The translations under genes were made by a program, and so were the position numbers. Source: a bacterium (GTDB taxonomy: Bacteria > Verrucomicrobiota > Kiritimatiellia > RFP12 > UBA1067). Taken from it: DNA of 35,483 nt. The stretch is from positions 1 through 35,483 of the forward strand of contig JANYBJ010000036.1 in NCBI GenBank assembly GCA_025360845.1, in the 5' to 3' direction. Under the pieces are notes generated by a model. The model saw only the letters and a list, made by a program, of their open reading frames with translations. It did not search any database and was not told the DNA's origin. Shown here in pieces: positions 1-8,179 of the stretch (position 1 is the stretch's first letter; each line of letters starts with the position of its first letter).

Positions 1-32
1 CCCCCTCCAGTTAGGCGCAGACGCCGCCGCAG

Positions 33-1349
33 TCAATCCGCAACATAGTCGGGGTACTGATAAATCCCGCCCTCGTAGTTACGCAGCAGCAGGTTGCCGG
101 CGAGGTCTTTGCTCTCCACATAGTCGGGGGACAGGGGAATCTTGCCGCCGCCGCCCGGCGCGTCGATCACATAGGTCGGAACGGCGTAGCCGCTCGTGTG
201 TCCACGCAGGGAACGGACAATATCCACGCCTTTCGAGACGGACGTGCGGAAGTGCTGCGACCCGGAAATGGGGTCGCACTGGTAGAGGTAATACGGCTTG
301 ACCCGCATCTTCATCAGGCAGTGCATGAGCTGCCTCATGACCTCGGCGCTGTCGTTGACGCCCTTGAGCAAAACGGTTTGGGAGCCGAGGGGGATGCCTG
401 CGTCCGCAAGGATGTTGCAGGCCTTGACCGACTCGTAGCAGCACTCGTCGGGGTGGGTGAAGTGCAGGCTCATCCAGAGCGGATGGTACTTGCGCAGCAT
501 GCGCGCGAGCTGCGGCGTGATGCGCTGCGGCAGCACGGCCGGGATCTTCGTCCCGATGCGGATGATCTCGACATGCGGGATCGCCCGCAAGTTGGAAAGG
601 ATATACTCCAGACGCGCATCGCTCAGCGTGAGCGGGTCGCCTCCGGAGATCAGCACGTCGCGGATCTGCGGTTTTCTGCGGATGTAATCGAAGATCGCCT
701 GGAGCCGCTTCGTGTTCGGCGTGAGGGCGCCTTGGCCGACCACCCGGGAACGCGTGCAATAACGGCAGTAGGACGAACAGAAGTCTGTCGCCAACAGCAG
801 CACGCGGTCGGGATAGCGGTGGACCAGCCCTTGGATCGGGCTCTGGTGCTCCTCGCCGAGCGGATCGTCCGCCTCGCCCGGACACCGGCGCATCTCGTAA
901 ACCGTCGGGATCATCGAGCGGCGGATGGCCTGGTCGGGATCAGTGGGTGAGACGAGCGCCATGTAATGCGGCGTGACGGCCATCGGAAGCATTTTGCCGG
1001 CGAGTTCCAGCGCCTTTTCTTCTTCGGTCGTGAGCCGGATCATACGCTGAACCGTCTCGAGGTTGCGGATCCTGTTCTGGATCTGCCAACGCCAGTCGGA
1101 CCATTGCAGATCGGTCGCCTCCGGGAAATAAACGTTCCGGAACTCGCGACACCACGCACTCATCTTCAAGACACGGTTTCGGACCGGCATCCCGAGATCA
1201 GCCTTCACTTGCGGCTTGCCCGCAAACGGGGCTGACAACGAAAAAAGAGGCGGCTCTCCTTGCGGAGGCTCCTCTTCCTGGTCAGCCAGGGCTAAGCTCA
1301 ACTGCATCGCGTGCAAAGGCACACTGTACACAGCAAACTCCTTATCCAT
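33..1349 (-). CDS. kamA: Lysine 2,3-aminomutase (radical SAM, PLP-dependent)
   Basis: Interconverts L-alpha-lysine and L-beta-lysine in the cytoplasm using S-adenosylmethionine, a [4Fe-4S] cluster and PLP. With the start at 1349 the protein is 438 aa, near the usual 416-470 aa. Visible features are the radical SAM motif CSSYCRYC (Cys191, 195, 198), the PLP-lysine motif PGGGGK (Lys403) and the two acidic residues expected to bind the substrate amino group, in YQCD (Asp359) and VIDAPGG (Asp396). The frame stays open to 1628, but a promoter at 1408-1436 puts the transcript start near 1400, so starts upstream of that are unlikely. ATG at 1349 has an AAAAGG site 5 nt upstream; ATG at 1382 is the alternative (449 aa). 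It is longer than the EF-P-modifying EpmB type. No beta-lysine acetyltransferase (ablB) is adjacent on the visible side, so its role (osmolyte synthesis or lysine catabolism) is open. Confidence 0.93.
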   Translation of the reverse strand: MDKEFAVYSVPLHAMQLSLALADQEEEPPQGEPPLFSLSAPFAGKPQVKADLGMPVRNRVLKMSAWCREFRNVYFPEATDLQWSDWRWQIQNRIRNLETVQRMIRLTTEEEKALELAGKMLPMAVTPHYMALVSPTDPDQAIRRSMIPTVYEMRRCPGEADDPLGEEHQSPIQGLVHRYPDRVLLLATDFCSSYCRYCTRSRVVGQGALTPNTKRLQAIFDYIRRKPQIRDVLISGGDPLTLSDARLEYILSNLRAIPHVEIIRIGTKIPAVLPQRITPQLARMLRKYHPLWMSLHFTHPDECCYESVKACNILADAGIPLGSQTVLLKGVNDSAEVMRQLMHCLMKMRVKPYYLYQCDPISGSQHFRTSVSKGVDIVRSLRGHTSGYAVPTYVIDAPGGGGKIPLSPDYVESKDLAGNLLLRNYEGGIYQYPDYVAD

Positions 1350-1407
1350 AAGGACCTTTTTCCTGATGTCGCAGGGCAACATAACCGAGGGGTCCTTTTG
1401 CGATATC

Positions 1408-1436
1408 CTAATACGAAAGATTGTTGGTCTTGTCAA
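1408..1436 (-). promoter_or_regulatory. Sigma-70-type promoter of kamA
   Basis: On the minus strand a perfect -35 TTGACA (1431-1436) is followed by a 17-nt spacer and TATTAG (1408-1413) as -10. Transcription would begin near 1400, 18 nt before ATG 1382 and about 50 nt before ATG 1349. This argues against the longer reading frame. Confidence 0.65.
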
Positions 1437-1570
1437 GCGTCCCTGTTCAAGTTTTTCAATAAAGTGAAGGCGCGCGCCACGGCGGACATTCGCAGGTTGC
1501 AAAGGGAGGTGTGCTGTGGCACGATGTTGCGGGGTTGATGTCATGAGGAAAAAGCTAAGGAGAAGAGGCG

Positions 1571-2872
1571 ATGAGGCAACTGGTATTCGGAGTCTGGATG
1601 GCTGCGGCGACAGCGGTTTCGGCAGCACCTGCGGCGGTGGCGCTGACGGGCGATTGGCAGGTGAAGGTCGAGGCGGACGGCGTCGCGGCTACGGTGACGG
1701 TCGACGGGCCGGAGGCGGTGAAGGTGGCCGATGAGAAGATCGGCAAGCTGCCGGTCTTCAATCCCGGCGGGGCAGAATACGCACGCGGCGAAAAGCTGGC
1801 CGGGGTGCGGGCGCAGGAGTGTTCGGTGCGCTATGCGCTTGACCCCGATTCGCTGGTGGTGCGTGCGGTGCCGTGCGGTGAGACCTTCGAAAGAGGCAAG
1901 GACTACGAGGCCGAACTGACGTGGGGGTGCGTGGGTCGGCTGGAAGGCGGGAAGATCGGAGAAGCGGCGCCGGTCTATGTGAGCTATGCGTACGGCCCGA
2001 TGCGGCTGGACGCGGTGGTGCTGACAGCGGACAAGAAGATCGTGCTGCGCAAAGGCGTGCCACATGTGGCGAATCCGGTGCCGCCCGCGCTGACCGCGGG
2101 CGAGACGCGGCTGGCGAACATCTGGGTCACAGCCCGGTTGCCGAAGCTGGCGGAGGCGAATCTTTTTCCTGTATTGGAGTCGGCCTATCCCGAATCGCCA
2201 AAAGCGTCGCCGACACCGGCTGAGAAAACGATCCCGAAGACGCTGGCCAAGCTGAACGCCGGCGGCAAGGTGCGCATCTTGGCGTGGGGCGACAGCGTGA
2301 CCGACGGCGGGTTCGTGCCGGAGCCGGAAAAGAACCGCTGGCAGGAGCAGTTCGCGCGGCGGCTGCGGGCGCGCTATCCCAAGGCGGAGATCGTGCTGAT
2401 GACCGAGGCGTGGGGCGGGCGCAACACCGACAGCTACCGCAACGAGCCGCCGGGCAGCCCCAAGAATTATCAGGAAAAAGTGCTGGATCTGAAGCCCGAC
2501 CTGATCGTTTCGGAGTTTGTGAACGACGCGTGGCTCAGCGAGGCGGACGTGGTTCAGCGGTACGGCCGCATCCGCGACGAGGTCAAGGCGATCGGCGCGG
2601 AGTGGATCATCCTGACGCCGCATTACGTGCGGCCCGACTGGATGGGTCTGTCCTCCGAGAAGGGGATCGATGAGGACCCGCGCGCGTACGTCAAGGCGTT
2701 GCGGAAGTTCACGGCCGAGAACGGCCTCGCGCTGGCGGACGGTTCGCTGCGCTACGGGCGGCTGTGGCGGCAGGGACTCCCGTATTCGACGCTGATGATG
2801 AACAACATCAACCACCCGAATCCGCATGGCATGAGTCTCTTCGCGGATGCGCTGATGGCGCTTTTCCCTTAA
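1571..2872 (+). CDS. Secreted SGNH/GDSL-family hydrolase (probable carbohydrate esterase)
   Basis: A 433-aa protein with an N-terminal signal peptide (hydrophobic, cleavage likely near VSAAPA, residues 17-20), an uncharacterised beta-rich region (about 25-200) and a C-terminal SGNH hydrolase domain (about 232-433). Block I is AWGDSVTDGG with nucleophile Ser242; block II Gly is in EAWGGRN (Gly283); block III Asn is in EFVNDAW (Asn318); the catalytic His is in NHPNPHG (His415). The usual block V Asp of DxxH is Asn412 here. The start has AAGGAG at 1557-1562, 8 nt upstream. Family members include acetylesterases acting on plant or algal polysaccharides; the substrate cannot be read from sequence. 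It probably forms an operon with the membrane protein 12 nt downstream. Confidence 0.82.
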   Translation: MRQLVFGVWMAAATAVSAAPAAVALTGDWQVKVEADGVAATVTVDGPEAVKVADEKIGKLPVFNPGGAEYARGEKLAGVRAQECSVRYALDPDSLVVRAVPCGETFERGKDYEAELTWGCVGRLEGGKIGEAAPVYVSYAYGPMRLDAVVLTADKKIVLRKGVPHVANPVPPALTAGETRLANIWVTARLPKLAEANLFPVLESAYPESPKASPTPAEKTIPKTLAKLNAGGKVRILAWGDSVTDGGFVPEPEKNRWQEQFARRLRARYPKAEIVLMTEAWGGRNTDSYRNEPPGSPKNYQEKVLDLKPDLIVSEFVNDAWLSEADVVQRYGRIRDEVKAIGAEWIILTPHYVRPDWMGLSSEKGIDEDPRAYVKALRKFTAENGLALADGSLRYGRLWRQGLPYSTLMMNNINHPNPHGMSLFADALMALFP

Positions 2873-2884
2873 GAACGGCGGTAA

Positions 2885-3625
2885 ATGAAACCGGGTGACA
2901 ACGTAGCGAGGCGCCTGCTTCAGATTCTGGCAATCTGGGGAATGGCGGCGGCCGTCGCCGTCTCCATGGTAGTTCTTGTCGGTGAGCGGGACGCGGACAA
3001 GCGTGCCGTCGTTGCCATGGGGCTGGGCCTCATCGTGATCTGGTGTGCGCTGGGCGGGCTGGTCATGCGACTGACGCGCGACCGTTTTGCCGAATGGTCC
3101 CGACGGCTGACGATCGGCTGGCCGCTGCGGTTTGTCTTGCTCTGTATGGCCATGGCCCTCCTTGAGGAGGCTGTCACCACGTCGTTGACGAATGCCGCGC
3201 CCCTGCTTGGCGCGGCAACGGAAGCGGCGCGGATCACCAGCTCCAAGAACTATTTTGAGGTTATCTCTCGCAGCGTCGTGGCGTTCACCCCTTGGTTCAT
3301 CTGCTGGGCGTGGTTGCTCAAGAGATACGATTTCCGTCCGCTTGAGGTCATGCTGCTTTTCGGGCTGACAGGAACCTTGGCCGAAAGCATCACCTTCGGC
3401 TTTCAGCACCTGGCCGAGATCGGCATGTGGGTGTTTGTCTATGGACTGATGGTCTATCTCCCGGTCCAAACCGTGCCCGGCAACCGGAACGTGAAACCTG
3501 TCCGGTGGTGGCATTGGATAGCGGCCGTCGCGCTTCCCCTGGTTTTCATTCTTCCGCTTGTGGTTTTTGCAGTGGCTGCGGTTATCAAAAAAGCTTCCCG
3601 CATATGTGTCAAAGGAGCGCGTTAG
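2885..3625 (+). CDS. Polytopic inner-membrane protein of unknown function
   Basis: A 246-aa protein with about seven hydrophobic segments: near residues 13-33, 41-60, 78-97, 130-145, 152-175, 178-195 and 210-235. I do not recognise the family. A LLEEAVTT motif at the end of the third segment recalls the paired glutamates of CPBP/PrsW-type membrane proteases, but the expected downstream His/Asn motifs are not clear, so no protease activity is claimed. It starts 12 nt after the SGNH hydrolase stop with only a weak ribosome-binding site (GGCGGT), which suggests translation as part of that operon. Its stop overlaps the convergent PHP-like gene stop by 4 nt, leaving no room for a terminator. Confidence 0.6.
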   Translation: MKPGDNVARRLLQILAIWGMAAAVAVSMVVLVGERDADKRAVVAMGLGLIVIWCALGGLVMRLTRDRFAEWSRRLTIGWPLRFVLLCMAMALLEEAVTTSLTNAAPLLGAATEAARITSSKNYFEVISRSVVAFTPWFICWAWLLKRYDFRPLEVMLLFGLTGTLAESITFGFQHLAEIGMWVFVYGLMVYLPVQTVPGNRNVKPVRWWHWIAAVALPLVFILPLVVFAVAAVIKKASRICVKGAR

Positions 3626-4470
3626 GGTTTCTTCGGCGACGCGAGGTCGGCGGGTTGGAGGTCGATAAGCTCAATGGCCTCGAACCAGCGCGAGAGATTC
3701 TTGGCCTTGTCGTCGAAGTTGTTGGAGCCGAAGGAGAATTTTGCGCCCATGCTTTTGGCGAGCTTGAGGAAAGCGGGTTTTGGATAGTCAGACCCCGCTT
3801 GGATTTCCAGCGCGACGCCCTTCTCAACGGCCTTGGCGATGACCTGCTTCATGCGCGGCTCGGTCCAAAGCTGGTCGTAACGGTTGGAGATGCAGGGGGG
3901 CAGATAGGTGGGGTTCGCGAGGATGGAGATCGGCTCGTCAAGGATGCGCAGGTTGTGGGCGAGGTACTGCCGCATCCAAGCCTCGGGGTCATCGATGGTG
4001 ATGCCGGGGAGCCAGAGCCGGCGGGGCTTGCCCTCGGCCGTGACGCCCATGATCATGGTGTCGGCGAGGACGAAATCGAGGCGCTTGAGGAGTGCCGGGT
4101 CGATTTGGGTAAACCAGTCGCGGTCATTGACTTGGAGGCCGATCGGCAACTTCTGGCCATTGGCGCGCGCCTGCGCACTGGCGTCGATGAACGTGGCGAG
4201 GGCGACGTTGTTCGAGAGCGGCCACTCGCGGCCGAGGTTTTCGAGCACGGCGCTTTTGATGCCGCTCCTCTCTTGGCGGAGCGCGGCTTTCTCGGGGGTC
4301 ATGCCGCCGCGGATGTGGATATGATAGTCGGTCAGGGTGAGTCCCCTGGCCTGCGCCTTGGCGAGATTCTGATTGAAGGCGTCGGTCTGCGGGTAGAGAT
4401 AAGGCTGATCCTCGGCCCGCACAAGGGTTGCGGCGGCAAGGCAGATGAGGAGGCGTGTCGTGAAACGCAT
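3622..4470 (-). CDS. Secreted PHP-like metal-dependent hydrolase
   Basis: A 282-aa protein with a signal peptide (residues 1-19, cleavage near VRA-ED). The motif TDYHIHIRGG (His50, His52) is the HxH that opens metal-binding PHP and amidohydrolase TIM-barrel domains. Later segments LEIQAGSDYPKP and FSFGSNNFDD occupy places where PHP proteins carry a Glu and a GSDAH-type motif, but the final motif is altered here (SNNF instead of SDAH), so the metal site may be partial. PHP enzymes are usually cytoplasmic phosphoesterases, so export is unusual. The ATG has a GAAAGGA site upstream and lies 11 nt after the HAD phosphatase stop, so the two are probably co-transcribed. The substrate is unknown. Confidence 0.68.
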   Translation of the reverse strand: MRFTTRLLICLAAATLVRAEDQPYLYPQTDAFNQNLAKAQARGLTLTDYHIHIRGGMTPEKAALRQERSGIKSAVLENLGREWPLSNNVALATFIDASAQARANGQKLPIGLQVNDRDWFTQIDPALLKRLDFVLADTMIMGVTAEGKPRRLWLPGITIDDPEAWMRQYLAHNLRILDEPISILANPTYLPPCISNRYDQLWTEPRMKQVIAKAVEKGVALEIQAGSDYPKPAFLKLAKSMGAKFSFGSNNFDDKAKNLSRWFEAIELIDLQPADLASPKKP

Positions 4471-4481
4471 GGGTGGTCCTT

Positions 4482-5150
4482 TCAGAGCAAGGCTTCGAGC
4501 CGGGTGACGCTGTCATCCGTGTTAGAGAAGTCCGGCAGCACGAGGTCGGCGCCTGCGGCGGCGAGTTCATCGGCGGAGATCCAGCCGGTGGCGACGGCCA
4601 CGGCGATCAGGCCGTTGGCCTTGGCGGCCTGGACATCGAGCGGCGTGTCGCCGATCAGCATGTTGACGGTGGCGTCGGCGGGTGCCCGCGCGAGGGCGAG
4701 GCTTGCGATGGCGGTGCGGTCGTGGTGCTCATCCCCGTACGCGCCGAAGGTGAAGGCGTGGTCGAGACCGGCGTGGCGCAGCTTGCTCCAGGCGGTGGCG
4801 CGCACGTTGCCGGTGATGATGCCGAGCGCGTGGCCGCGTTGACCGAGGCGGGCGACCAGCTCGGGGATGCCGGGGTAGAGGTGCGGCTTGTTCTGTGCGA
4901 GGGCGGCGTCGATGTCATGGGCGAGCCGCAGGAAGAAATGCTCCTCGCGTGCGGTCGTGCTGGGGATGCCGCAGGCGGCGGCCATGTTGCGCACCACGTT
5001 GGAGTCGGTCGCGCCGACGAAGCAGAGTCCGGCGATATCCGGATAGGGAACGCCATAGGCGGCGAGGAAGGCGTTGCCGAACGCGGTGCGACCGATGCCG
5101 CGCGCGTAGAGCAGGGTTCCGTCGATATCAAAAAGGATGCCTGAACGCAT
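4482..5150 (-). CDS. HAD-superfamily phosphatase, phosphoglycolate phosphatase-like
   Basis: A 222-aa cytoplasmic phosphatase. HAD motif I is FDIDGT (Asp8 nucleophile, Asp10 acid/base), motif II is IITGN (Thr113), and motif IV is IGDTPLDV (Asp168, Asp172). Between motifs I and II lies a helical cap typical of the Gph/PGMB subfamily, and the length matches that subfamily. Substrates are small phosphorylated metabolites such as phosphoglycolate or sugar phosphates; the exact one cannot be read. It is the first gene of a two-gene minus-strand operon with the PHP-like gene. A TGGTATACT extended -10 at 5196-5204 may drive it. It is divergent from lipA. Confidence 0.85.
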   Translation of the reverse strand: MRSGILFDIDGTLLYARGIGRTAFGNAFLAAYGVPYPDIAGLCFVGATDSNVVRNMAAACGIPSTTAREEHFFLRLAHDIDAALAQNKPHLYPGIPELVARLGQRGHALGIITGNVRATAWSKLRHAGLDHAFTFGAYGDEHHDRTAIASLALARAPADATVNMLIGDTPLDVQAAKANGLIAVAVATGWISADELAAAGADLVLPDFSNTDDSVTRLEALL

Positions 5151-5195
5151 AAATGGGAAGTTGCCGCCTCTTCGGAAGTGTTTTTACGAGGACGG

Positions 5196-5204
5196 AGTAT
5201 ACCA
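5196..5204 (-). promoter_or_regulatory. Possible extended -10 promoter for the HAD/PHP operon
   Basis: The minus strand reads TGGTATACT, an extended -10 (TGn plus TATACT, five of six matches to TATAAT), about 45 nt upstream of the HAD start. No good -35 is seen, as is common for extended -10 promoters. Confidence 0.4.
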
Positions 5205-5323
5205 CGGGTGTGTGCGCCGTGCGACGGAGAAATTCGGGAGGAACAAAAAAGGGAGGCGATGAAGAAAAGCTGCTCAAAGGGAGGCTTCAATCGCGGCGCG
5301 GGTTGTGGTTTAATACACGCGTC

Positions 5324-6220
<897 letters not shown>

Positions 6221-6226
6221 ACCCAT

Positions 6227-6306
6227 CCAGCACGGACGACACGGAGGCCGTCCCTCCACTTTGACCGCTTGCGTGATGGAGGGACGGCATCCGTGTCGTC
6301 CGCTGG
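6227..6306. repeat. Large inverted repeat downstream of lipA (hairpin or dispersed palindromic element)
   Basis: Arms 6234-6258 and 6277-6301 are 25-nt inverted repeats with a single mismatch, around an 18-nt loop. CCAGC (6227-6231) and GCTGG (6302-6306) extend the stem beyond a 2-nt bulge. No T-tract follows, so a classic rho-independent terminator is unlikely. The AGGGACGG/CCGTCCCT core recurs in the palindromic element at 26893-26961, which suggests a family of dispersed palindromic repeats. Confidence 0.8.
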
Positions 6307-6329
6307 CTTTCGAGGAGGGATGGCGGTTT

Positions 6330-6528
6330 CGGCTTATCAACAGCTTATCACCGATATCACTTGATGGGTTATAAACAGGTGATAATAACCCTGTTGATAA
6401 GCTATAAAAAACTTACCAGCATAAACTTATGAGATGTTATAACCTGTCGATATCTTGTGCTTGTCGATAACCCCTGTTTTGGGTCATACTATCCCCACGT
6501 TTTTATCAACAGGTTCCAACCCATCCAT
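6330..6528. promoter_or_regulatory. AT-rich region with repeated TTATCAACAGG-type motifs upstream of the XRE gene
   Basis: This roughly 200-nt AT-rich island in otherwise GC-rich DNA carries TTATCAACAG at 6334-6343, CCTGTTGATAA (the reverse complement) at 6390-6400 and TTATCAACAGG at 6503-6513. Variants are TTATAAACAGG at 6369-6379, TTATAACCTGTCGATA from 6438 and GATAACCCCTGTT near 6466. GGGTTAT (6366-6372) and ATAACCC (6385-6391) form an inverted pair. TTATCAACA differs from the DnaA box TTATCCACA by one base. It may be operators bound by the downstream XRE protein, DnaA-type sites, or both. A weak promoter (TTGTCG 6461-6466, CATACT 6485-6490) overlaps one motif. Confidence 0.55.
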
Positions 6529-7077
6529 ATGGCCCAACTTTCCATAACACTCTGCCGTCAGCTTGCCCGGGCGCGGCGCGAAAAAGGCATGACCCAGAGC
6601 GCGCTGGCGCTGGCGGTGGGGTGCAAGCAGTCGGCGATCAGCATGTTGGAGTCGGGGCAGCCCGAGAAGCTCTCGCAGGAGGCGGTCGGGAAGATCGCCG
6701 CGCTGCTGGAGGTGCCGCTGGAGTCGCCTTCGTCGCCGTCCTCTGTCCTCTGTCCTCCGTCCTCAGGCTCGTTCCCCTCTCACAGCTTTTGTCCCTCCGC
6801 GTCGTGCGCCTCCAACGTGCCGTACGCTGTGGCGGGCGAGCTGCTCTTCTGGCCGCGGCCCCAGCCGGCGTCGGCGGGCGGCAAGCACTGCGCCTATTGC
6901 GGCGAGGTGCTGGAGCGGCAGTGCCCCCACTGTGGCGCGACGGCGACGGCGGGCGCCTGCTGCCCCGCGTGCGGCGGCGCGAAGGTCACCAACACGTTGC
7001 CGGCCGAGATCGACGGCGAGGCCTGGGCCGCGCAGCGCCGACGCGAGATCGCCGAGTGGAAGTCGCTGGTGACATGA
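6529..7077 (+). CDS. XRE-family HTH regulator with C-terminal zinc ribbons
   Basis: A 182-aa protein. Residues 8-63 form a Cro/C1-type helix-turn-helix (LARARREKGMTQSALALAVG, then SAISMLESG). A Ser/Pro-rich linker follows, then a zinc-ribbon region with CAYC, CPHC and CCPACGG pairs (about residues 123-153) that likely binds one or two zincs. ATG 6529 begins right at the HTH domain; the frame is open 24 codons further upstream into the AT-rich motif region, but that extension does not look like protein. The linker DNA holds four near-perfect heptamers (6738-6765). The repeated motifs upstream fit autoregulation. Targets are unknown. Confidence 0.78.
   Translation: MAQLSITLCRQLARARREKGMTQSALALAVGCKQSAISMLESGQPEKLSQEAVGKIAALLEVPLESPSSPSSVLCPPSSGSFPSHSFCPSASCASNVPYAVAGELLFWPRPQPASAGGKHCAYCGEVLERQCPHCGATATAGACCPACGGAKVTNTLPAEIDGEAWAAQRRREIAEWKSLVT
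6738..6765 (+). repeat. Four tandem GTCCTCT-type heptamers inside the XRE gene
   Basis: The units are GTCCTCT, GTCCTCT, GTCCTCC and GTCCTCA in direct succession. They encode part of the Ser/Pro-rich linker between the HTH and the zinc ribbons. A unit of 7 is not a multiple of 3, so gain or loss of one copy would shift the frame. Confidence 0.85.
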
Positions 7078-7107
7078 AATACCGCGTCACCTGTCCGAAC
7101 GCCTTTG

Positions 7108-7116
7108 TGATACAAT
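7108..7116 (+). promoter_or_regulatory. Possible extended -10 promoter for the ELM1-like gene
   Basis: TGATACAAT is an extended -10 (TGn plus TACAAT) 25 nt before the ATG at 7142. The -35 region is weak. Confidence 0.4.
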
Positions 7117-7141
7117 GCGCGGCAAGTCGGAAACAGGCGTT

Positions 7142-8077
7142 ATGAAAAAACTGTTGATCGTTACAGACGGCAAAGCGGGACACGAGAACCAGTCGAAGGC
7201 GTTTTGCAGTGCGCTCGGGTACGAGTACGACTGCGTCAAGGTCTCCTATGCGACGCGGGTCCACAAGGCGCTCTCCTATATCGCCGACCGGCTCGGGCTC
7301 GTCGGCGAGCGTCCGTTCACGATCGAGCAGACAGACGGTTATTACGCCGCGGTCGTCTGCACCGGTTCGACCGCTTTCTATCCCGGCAAGGTCGCCGCGC
7401 GCCGCCGCGGCATCCCCGTGGCCGCGATCCTCTATCCCGGCGGCTACAAGCTGGATTTCGACTGCATCCTCGCGCCGGGTTTCGACCAGCCGCCGCACCA
7501 CCCGAACATCATCCGCCTGCCGGTGAACCTGAGTTCCACGAGCGCGGCCTTCTTCGAGGCTGGCCTCGCCGCATTCCGCGAGCGCCACACGCAGCGGAAG
7601 CCGGCGGTCGCCGTGATCGTCGGCGGGCCGAACACGATCTCCGCCATGAGCGTCGAGACCATGCGCCGCGAGCTGGACCGCCTCTTCGCGCTGACCGAAG
7701 GACGCGAGCGCTGGGTCACCACGTCGCGCCGCACGCCGCCCGAAATCGAGGCGCTCATCGACGGCTATCCGTTCGACTACAAGTTGCTCTACAGCCGCGA
7801 CACCTTCAACCCGATCCCGGCCTTCGTCTCGGTCTGCGAGACCCTGTTTGTGACGGCCGACTCCACCGGCATGATCAGCGAGGCCGTCACGCGCGGCGCG
7901 GCGGACGTCGAGGTCCTGATGAACCTGACCTCCGGGTCATCGAAATTCATGCGTTTCATCCGCGACCTCGAACGTGAGCAGGCGGTACACATCTTTGACG
8001 GCACGCTCGGTCACGCGCGGCACAAGATCGACCTGACGCCGGTCCTCGAACAGGCGCGCCAGTTGCTCAAACTGTGA
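7142..8077 (+). CDS. ELM1-like protein (Mito_fiss_Elm1 / COG3660 family)
   Basis: A 311-aa protein whose start LIVTDGKAGHENQSKAF is the family signature of bacterial relatives of plant mitochondrial fission factor ELM1 (COG3660). The fold is predicted to resemble GT-B glycosyltransferases, and bacterial members often lie near envelope-polysaccharide genes; their reaction is not established. The late segment VTADSTGMISEAVTRG looks like a nucleotide-sugar-binding loop of such folds. There is no signal peptide, so it is probably cytoplasmic or peripheral to the membrane. The start at ATG 7142 has GGAAACAGG upstream; the frame is open 9 codons further upstream without a site. It follows the XRE gene by 64 nt with its own likely promoter. 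Confidence 0.8.
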   Translation: MKKLLIVTDGKAGHENQSKAFCSALGYEYDCVKVSYATRVHKALSYIADRLGLVGERPFTIEQTDGYYAAVVCTGSTAFYPGKVAARRRGIPVAAILYPGGYKLDFDCILAPGFDQPPHHPNIIRLPVNLSSTSAAFFEAGLAAFRERHTQRKPAVAVIVGGPNTISAMSVETMRRELDRLFALTEGRERWVTTSRRTPPEIEALIDGYPFDYKLLYSRDTFNPIPAFVSVCETLFVTADSTGMISEAVTRGAADVEVLMNLTSGSSKFMRFIRDLEREQAVHIFDGTLGHARHKIDLTPVLEQARQLLKL

Positions 8078-8118
8078 TGCCCGCGGGGTTGCGTGAGGCT
8101 TTTGCGCAAAAGTCGTGA

Positions 8119-8146
8119 TTGACTCGTTTTACAGGATGTGTAAAGT
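8119..8146 (+). promoter_or_regulatory. Promoter upstream of the radC/RM remnant
   Basis: TTGACT (8119-8124), a 16-nt spacer and TAAAGT (8141-8146) resemble a sigma-70 promoter. A perfect 14-nt palindrome CTTTTGCGCAAAAG lies just upstream at 8099-8112, and a CAGGATG/CATCCTG inverted pair (8132-8160) spans the -10. These look like the original control region of the now broken gene. Confidence 0.45.
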
Positions 8147-8179
8147 AACACACCATCCTGAATGACCAGAGGCGACACG

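Noticed and set aside
3121-3240. CPBP or PrsW protease assignment for the membrane protein at 2885
   Set aside because: Only the EE pair is seen; the downstream catalytic motifs are not evident.
1541-3514. Long minus-strand open frame opposite the SGNH and membrane-protein genes
   Set aside because: Arg/His/Pro-rich composition typical of the antisense of high-GC coding DNA; the plus strand carries recognisable domains.
3427-4842. Plus-strand open frame of 471 codons opposite the PHP-like and HAD genes
   Set aside because: No domain; it crosses three real genes, and the minus strand has HxH and DxDGT motifs with proper ribosome-binding sites.
5153-5323. Upstream extension of lipA by 57 codons
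   Set aside because: It does not resemble LipA, which begins close to ATG 5324, and it would start 3 nt from the divergent HAD gene.
6334-6513. CRISPR array at the repeated TTATCAACAGG motifs
   Set aside because: Motifs are only 10-11 nt, in both orientations and irregularly spaced; no cas genes. No CRISPR array is seen anywhere in the window.
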